Below, piece after piece: positions 61,489-64,000 of a DNA stretch of 64,000 nucleotides. The DNA comes from an uncultured Lachnospiraceae bacterium (GTDB taxonomy: Bacteria; Bacillota; Clostridia; Lachnospirales; Lachnospiraceae): the NCBI GenBank assembly GCA_947577185.1, contig CANPUE010000013.1, positions 1-64,000 on the forward strand, read 5' to 3'. A model generated the notes under the pieces. That model saw only the letters and a program-made list of their open reading frames with translations. It was not told where the DNA came from and made no database searches. The number at the start of each line of letters is the position of its first letter. Position 1 is the stretch's first letter. The position numbers were made by a program, and so were the translations under genes.

Positions 61489-62754
61489 TTATAGCCAGAA
61501 ACTCATGCTGTACTGTTCTTCACTGTCCGTGTAGGACACTACGCCGTCCTCACTGTCCAGATAATGGAAGATCTCCTGATTCGTGATCAGCATCTCCTGC
61601 ATCTGCCCGTAAATTTCGGCAGAAGCGCATTTCAGGGTCACGTAAGCATTCCCTCTCTCATAACCATCCGCAAAAATACCCGCAAGCTGCTCTTTATCCA
61701 GTGAGGTAAAATAAAGCCCCTCTCTGACATAATAATTCGCTTCCATAGAAGCACACTGCGGAAGTTCCACCACGTTGTCAATCTCGTGTGTCTTACACAG
61801 CTGTTTCGTTGTCACGCATAAATAATCGTAATTGATTGACGGCATCTTTTTTTCGGGGAAGTCTGCCGTTGCCCCCACCGCCTGATAGGAGGCATCTCCC
61901 CAGGTGGTGTCCACATAATACCAGCTGCCGTCTATCCTGACAAGGTTCCAGGCATGTCCCTCTCCCGCAGACACTCTTCCGAGCACAAGCGTAGCATATA
62001 TGCCCGCTTTCTGCAGAAGGTACTGAGTCGCTTTGGCATAACCCTGACAGACGGAACTGCCGTTTAGAAAAACGGAACAGATATTCTGGTTATTTTCCGA
62101 TTCGGCATCATATTCCGTATGAAAAATCAGATACTCATAAATATATTTTACCGTCTCATATTCATCTGCATTCTCCGGCAGTCCTTCCAGACACTGATTT
62201 ACATAAGTTTCGATCTGCTGCCGCTTTTGGTCAATCTCCGGTCCCTCCATCTGATAGGTCCCTGTAAATGTGATTTTTTTCAGGATATCCCCCAATGTAT
62301 ACTGGGTATAGGTGTACCCGTCCACATAAAAGATCTCCGGATGGTCATTTAGCACACATTGAAAGATGCGCGCAATCTCATCCTGATCCATACTGGAAAG
62401 TACCACATTCTCCTGAAATTCTGTAAGCGCCCAAAGGATCTCGATGTAGATCTCCTGTTCCGGCTGTGTGAGATGCTGATAAGCATAAGAATCTGTCTGC
62501 TTCTCTTTCAGCAGTACGCGCACCTGATCAGTCAGTTTAACTGCTTCATGGGAAACTGCCTGTGCCTGTCTGGGTGAGGCCTCCACTTTCTCCACAGTGA
62601 TGGCATCCGCCTCTTCCCGCATGGTGACAGACGGCGTTTTTTCCAGCAAAACATAGTCGGCCGTTTCCGCGCCTCTTGCACCGCCGCCAAACTGGTAGGC
62701 AAGACACCCGGCAAACATCATGATGCTGATGAATAAGAACAAAATCTTTTTCAT
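61489..62754 (-). CDS. Transglutaminase-like lipoprotein
   Basis: A 421-residue predicted lipoprotein. The signal peptide ends with FAGC, so Cys is lipidated at about residue 17. A helical N-terminal part is followed by a transglutaminase-like domain with the triad Cys in GSSVCQGYAKA, His in GEGHAWNLV and Asp in YYVDTTWGD. Such proteins may crosslink or cleave cell-surface proteins or peptides. The start at 62754 is chosen because GGAGG stands upstream. The function is not known. Confidence 0.85.
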   Translation of the reverse strand: MKKILFLFISIMMFAGCLAYQFGGGARGAETADYVLLEKTPSVTMREEADAITVEKVEASPRQAQAVSHEAVKLTDQVRVLLKEKQTDSYAYQHLTQPEQEIYIEILWALTEFQENVVLSSMDQDEIARIFQCVLNDHPEIFYVDGYTYTQYTLGDILKKITFTGTYQMEGPEIDQKRQQIETYVNQCLEGLPENADEYETVKYIYEYLIFHTEYDAESENNQNICSVFLNGSSVCQGYAKATQYLLQKAGIYATLVLGRVSAGEGHAWNLVRIDGSWYYVDTTWGDASYQAVGATADFPEKKMPSINYDYLCVTTKQLCKTHEIDNVVELPQCASMEANYYVREGLYFTSLDKEQLAGIFADGYERGNAYVTLKCASAEIYGQMQEMLITNQEIFHYLDSEDGVVSYTDSEEQYSMSFWL

Positions 62755-62828
62755 GAAAATCCTCCATTCCTGTTCCGTCCGCATATCAGAGCGCAGGCAC
62801 AGCCGAAAGATGAGTCTGGTCCATTTAT

Positions 62829-64000
62829 CTAGTTCCTGCCAAACTCAGAAAGGATCAGGCCGCTGTTTCGTTCGACCGTCATGCCGATGCTCCACTGATT
62901 GACAAATAATAAGAGCGGATTTCCTTTCAGATCCCTGATCTTTTTCATATCGGAAGTGCCTGTAAGCGCATCCAGATCAATCTCATCGTTCTCAATCCAC
63001 CTGATATGTTCATAGGGCAGATTCTCCAGACGGATCTCTACATTATATTCATTCTCCAGACGGTACTTCAAAACATCGAACTGCAGTACGCCCACAACGC
63101 CTACGATAATCTCTTCCATCCCTGTATGAAACTCCTGAAAGATCTGGATCGCCCCTTCCTGCGCGATCTGGGTGATACCTTTGACAAACTGCTTTCTTTT
63201 CATCGTATCGATCTGGCGCACTCTGGCAAAATGTTCCGGCGCAAAGGTCGGAATCCCTTCATATTGAAACTGGTCTTTCGGCATACATATTGTGTCTCCG
63301 ATCGCAAAGATACCCGGATCAAAGACACCGATAATGTCCCCGGCATAGGCTTCTGTCAGAATCTTGCGCTCATCTGCCAGGATCTGCTGCGGCTGTGAGA
63401 GACGCATGACCTTACCGCCCTGCACATGCTTTACTTCCATGCTGGCCTCATATTTGCCGGAACAGATTCGCATAAAAGCAATCCTGTCTCTGTGCGCCTT
63501 GTTCATATTGGCCTGTATCTTAAAGACAAAGGCAGAAAAATCATTTTCTACCGGATCGATCAGGCCGGTATCCGCCCTGCGCGGCAGGGGTGTCGTTGTC
63601 ATCTTCAAAAAATGCTGCAAAAAGATCTCCACGCCGAAATTTGTCAGCGCCGAGCCGAAAAACACCGGCGTGAGCTCCCCCGCGCGGATCCGATCCAGAT
63701 CGTATTCCGCACTGGCGCCGTCTAACAGATCGATCTCATCTGTTAACTGGCTTTTAAATTCCTCTCCGATGTGCGCGAGCAGTCCCGCTTCCTCCGTGAT
63801 CGGGATCTGGGTAGCCTGTCCTTCTTTCGTGCCCTTTTCCGTATCCGAATAAGTGATGACGCATTTTGTTTCCCTGTCATAAACCCCTTTAAAATTCTTA
63901 CCGGAACCGATCGGCCAGTTCATCGGGCAGGTCGCTATGCCAAGTTCTTTCTCAATCTCATCCAAAAGTTCAAAGGTATCATTAGCGTCCCTGTCCATCT
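62829..64000 (-). CDS. prfC: Peptide chain release factor 3, partial
   Basis: The C-terminal 390 residues of RF3, a GTPase that recycles RF1 and RF2 from the ribosome. The first residues MDRDANDTFELLDEIEKELG follow the G4 motif NKMD, so the GTPase motifs lie beyond the window. Domain II and the RF3 C-terminal domain (FAPEHFARVRQIDTMKRKQF) are present. The gene is open at the window edge and no start can be given. Confidence 0.93.
   Translation of the reverse strand, partial: MDRDANDTFELLDEIEKELGIATCPMNWPIGSGKNFKGVYDRETKCVITYSDTEKGTKEGQATQIPITEEAGLLAHIGEEFKSQLTDEIDLLDGASAEYDLDRIRAGELTPVFFGSALTNFGVEIFLQHFLKMTTTPLPRRADTGLIDPVENDFSAFVFKIQANMNKAHRDRIAFMRICSGKYEASMEVKHVQGGKVMRLSQPQQILADERKILTEAYAGDIIGVFDPGIFAIGDTICMPKDQFQYEGIPTFAPEHFARVRQIDTMKRKQFVKGITQIAQEGAIQIFQEFHTGMEEIIVGVVGVLQFDVLKYRLENEYNVEIRLENLPYEHIRWIENDEIDLDALTGTSDMKKIRDLKGNPLLLFVNQWSIGMTVERNSGLILSEFGRN

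Noticed and set aside
1-64000. tRNA, rRNA and CRISPR genes
   Set aside because: No cloverleaf with a CCA-compatible acceptor, rRNA signature or regular repeat-spacer pattern was found by eye; a tRNAscan run would settle small RNAs.

Overview
The window is a chromosomal segment of a low-to-mid GC, Gram-positive, endospore-lineage member of the Clostridia, most likely Lachnospiraceae. The evidence is the recN-spoIVB-spo0A, nusB-xseA-xseB-ispA-dxs-tlyA, nudF-spoIIM-xerD and yicC-remA-gmk-rpoZ gene orders, Gram-positive LexA boxes in front of recA, RNase Y, RqcH, CotF-like coat proteins and a YesM/YesN-type two-component system. The genus cannot be fixed from the sequence alone. No rRNA, tRNA or CRISPR array was found.

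Layout. (1) 1-3.25 kb: an AT-rich accessory tail (GNAT acetyltransferase, XRE regulator of the type carried by conjugative elements, and a large uncharacterised P-loop ATPase with zinc ribbon and winged helix). It abuts the 3' end of guaA, a well-known integration site. (2) 3.3-7.1 kb: an unusual guaA whose glutaminase domain lacks the catalytic region, a 133-bp MITE-like element with 8-bp target duplications, a possible tiny Spo0E-like ORF, and a chemoreceptor. (3) 7.3-20.8 kb: a glycan-use locus with GH38 alpha-mannosidase, GH20 hexosaminidase, GH130 mannoside phosphorylase, sensor kinase and AraC-type response regulator in one operon, and a CUT1-type sugar ABC transporter (binding lipoprotein and two permeases, no ATPase) in the next. 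The enzymes fit breakdown of imported N-glycan fragments. (4) 21.0-24.3 kb: glycolytic gap-pgk-tpiA. (5) 24.6-33.6 kb: single genes (PHP phosphatase, mnmA, SpoVB-like flippase, DAHP synthase, xerD, spoIIM, NUDIX hydrolase, class Ic aminotransferase).

(6) 33.8-44.5 kb: rny; SOS-regulated recA-recX; and an eight-gene operon yicC-remA-gmk-rpoZ-rimO-pgsA-cinA followed by a membrane protein with a 10-residue prion-like repeat. (7) 44.7-50.3 kb: rqcH, two small coat-like proteins, a second flippase and glgA. (8) 50.4-61.4 kb: the classical Asp23-nusB-xseA-xseB-ispA-dxs-tlyA-nadK-argR-recN operon followed by spoIVB and a spo0A lacking most of its receiver domain. (9) 61.5-64 kb: a transglutaminase-like lipoprotein and the C-terminal part of release factor 3, cut by the window edge.

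The most striking signals are two in-frame losses of input or catalytic domains in otherwise well-kept genes. Spo0A has no phosphorylatable aspartate, and GuaA has no glutaminase triad. Structured RNA is also frequent: a spoIIM leader that can hide its own ribosome binding site, three consecutive hairpins between pgk and tpiA, and a folded spo0A leader. All functional names rest on motif recognition by eye; no database search was run.
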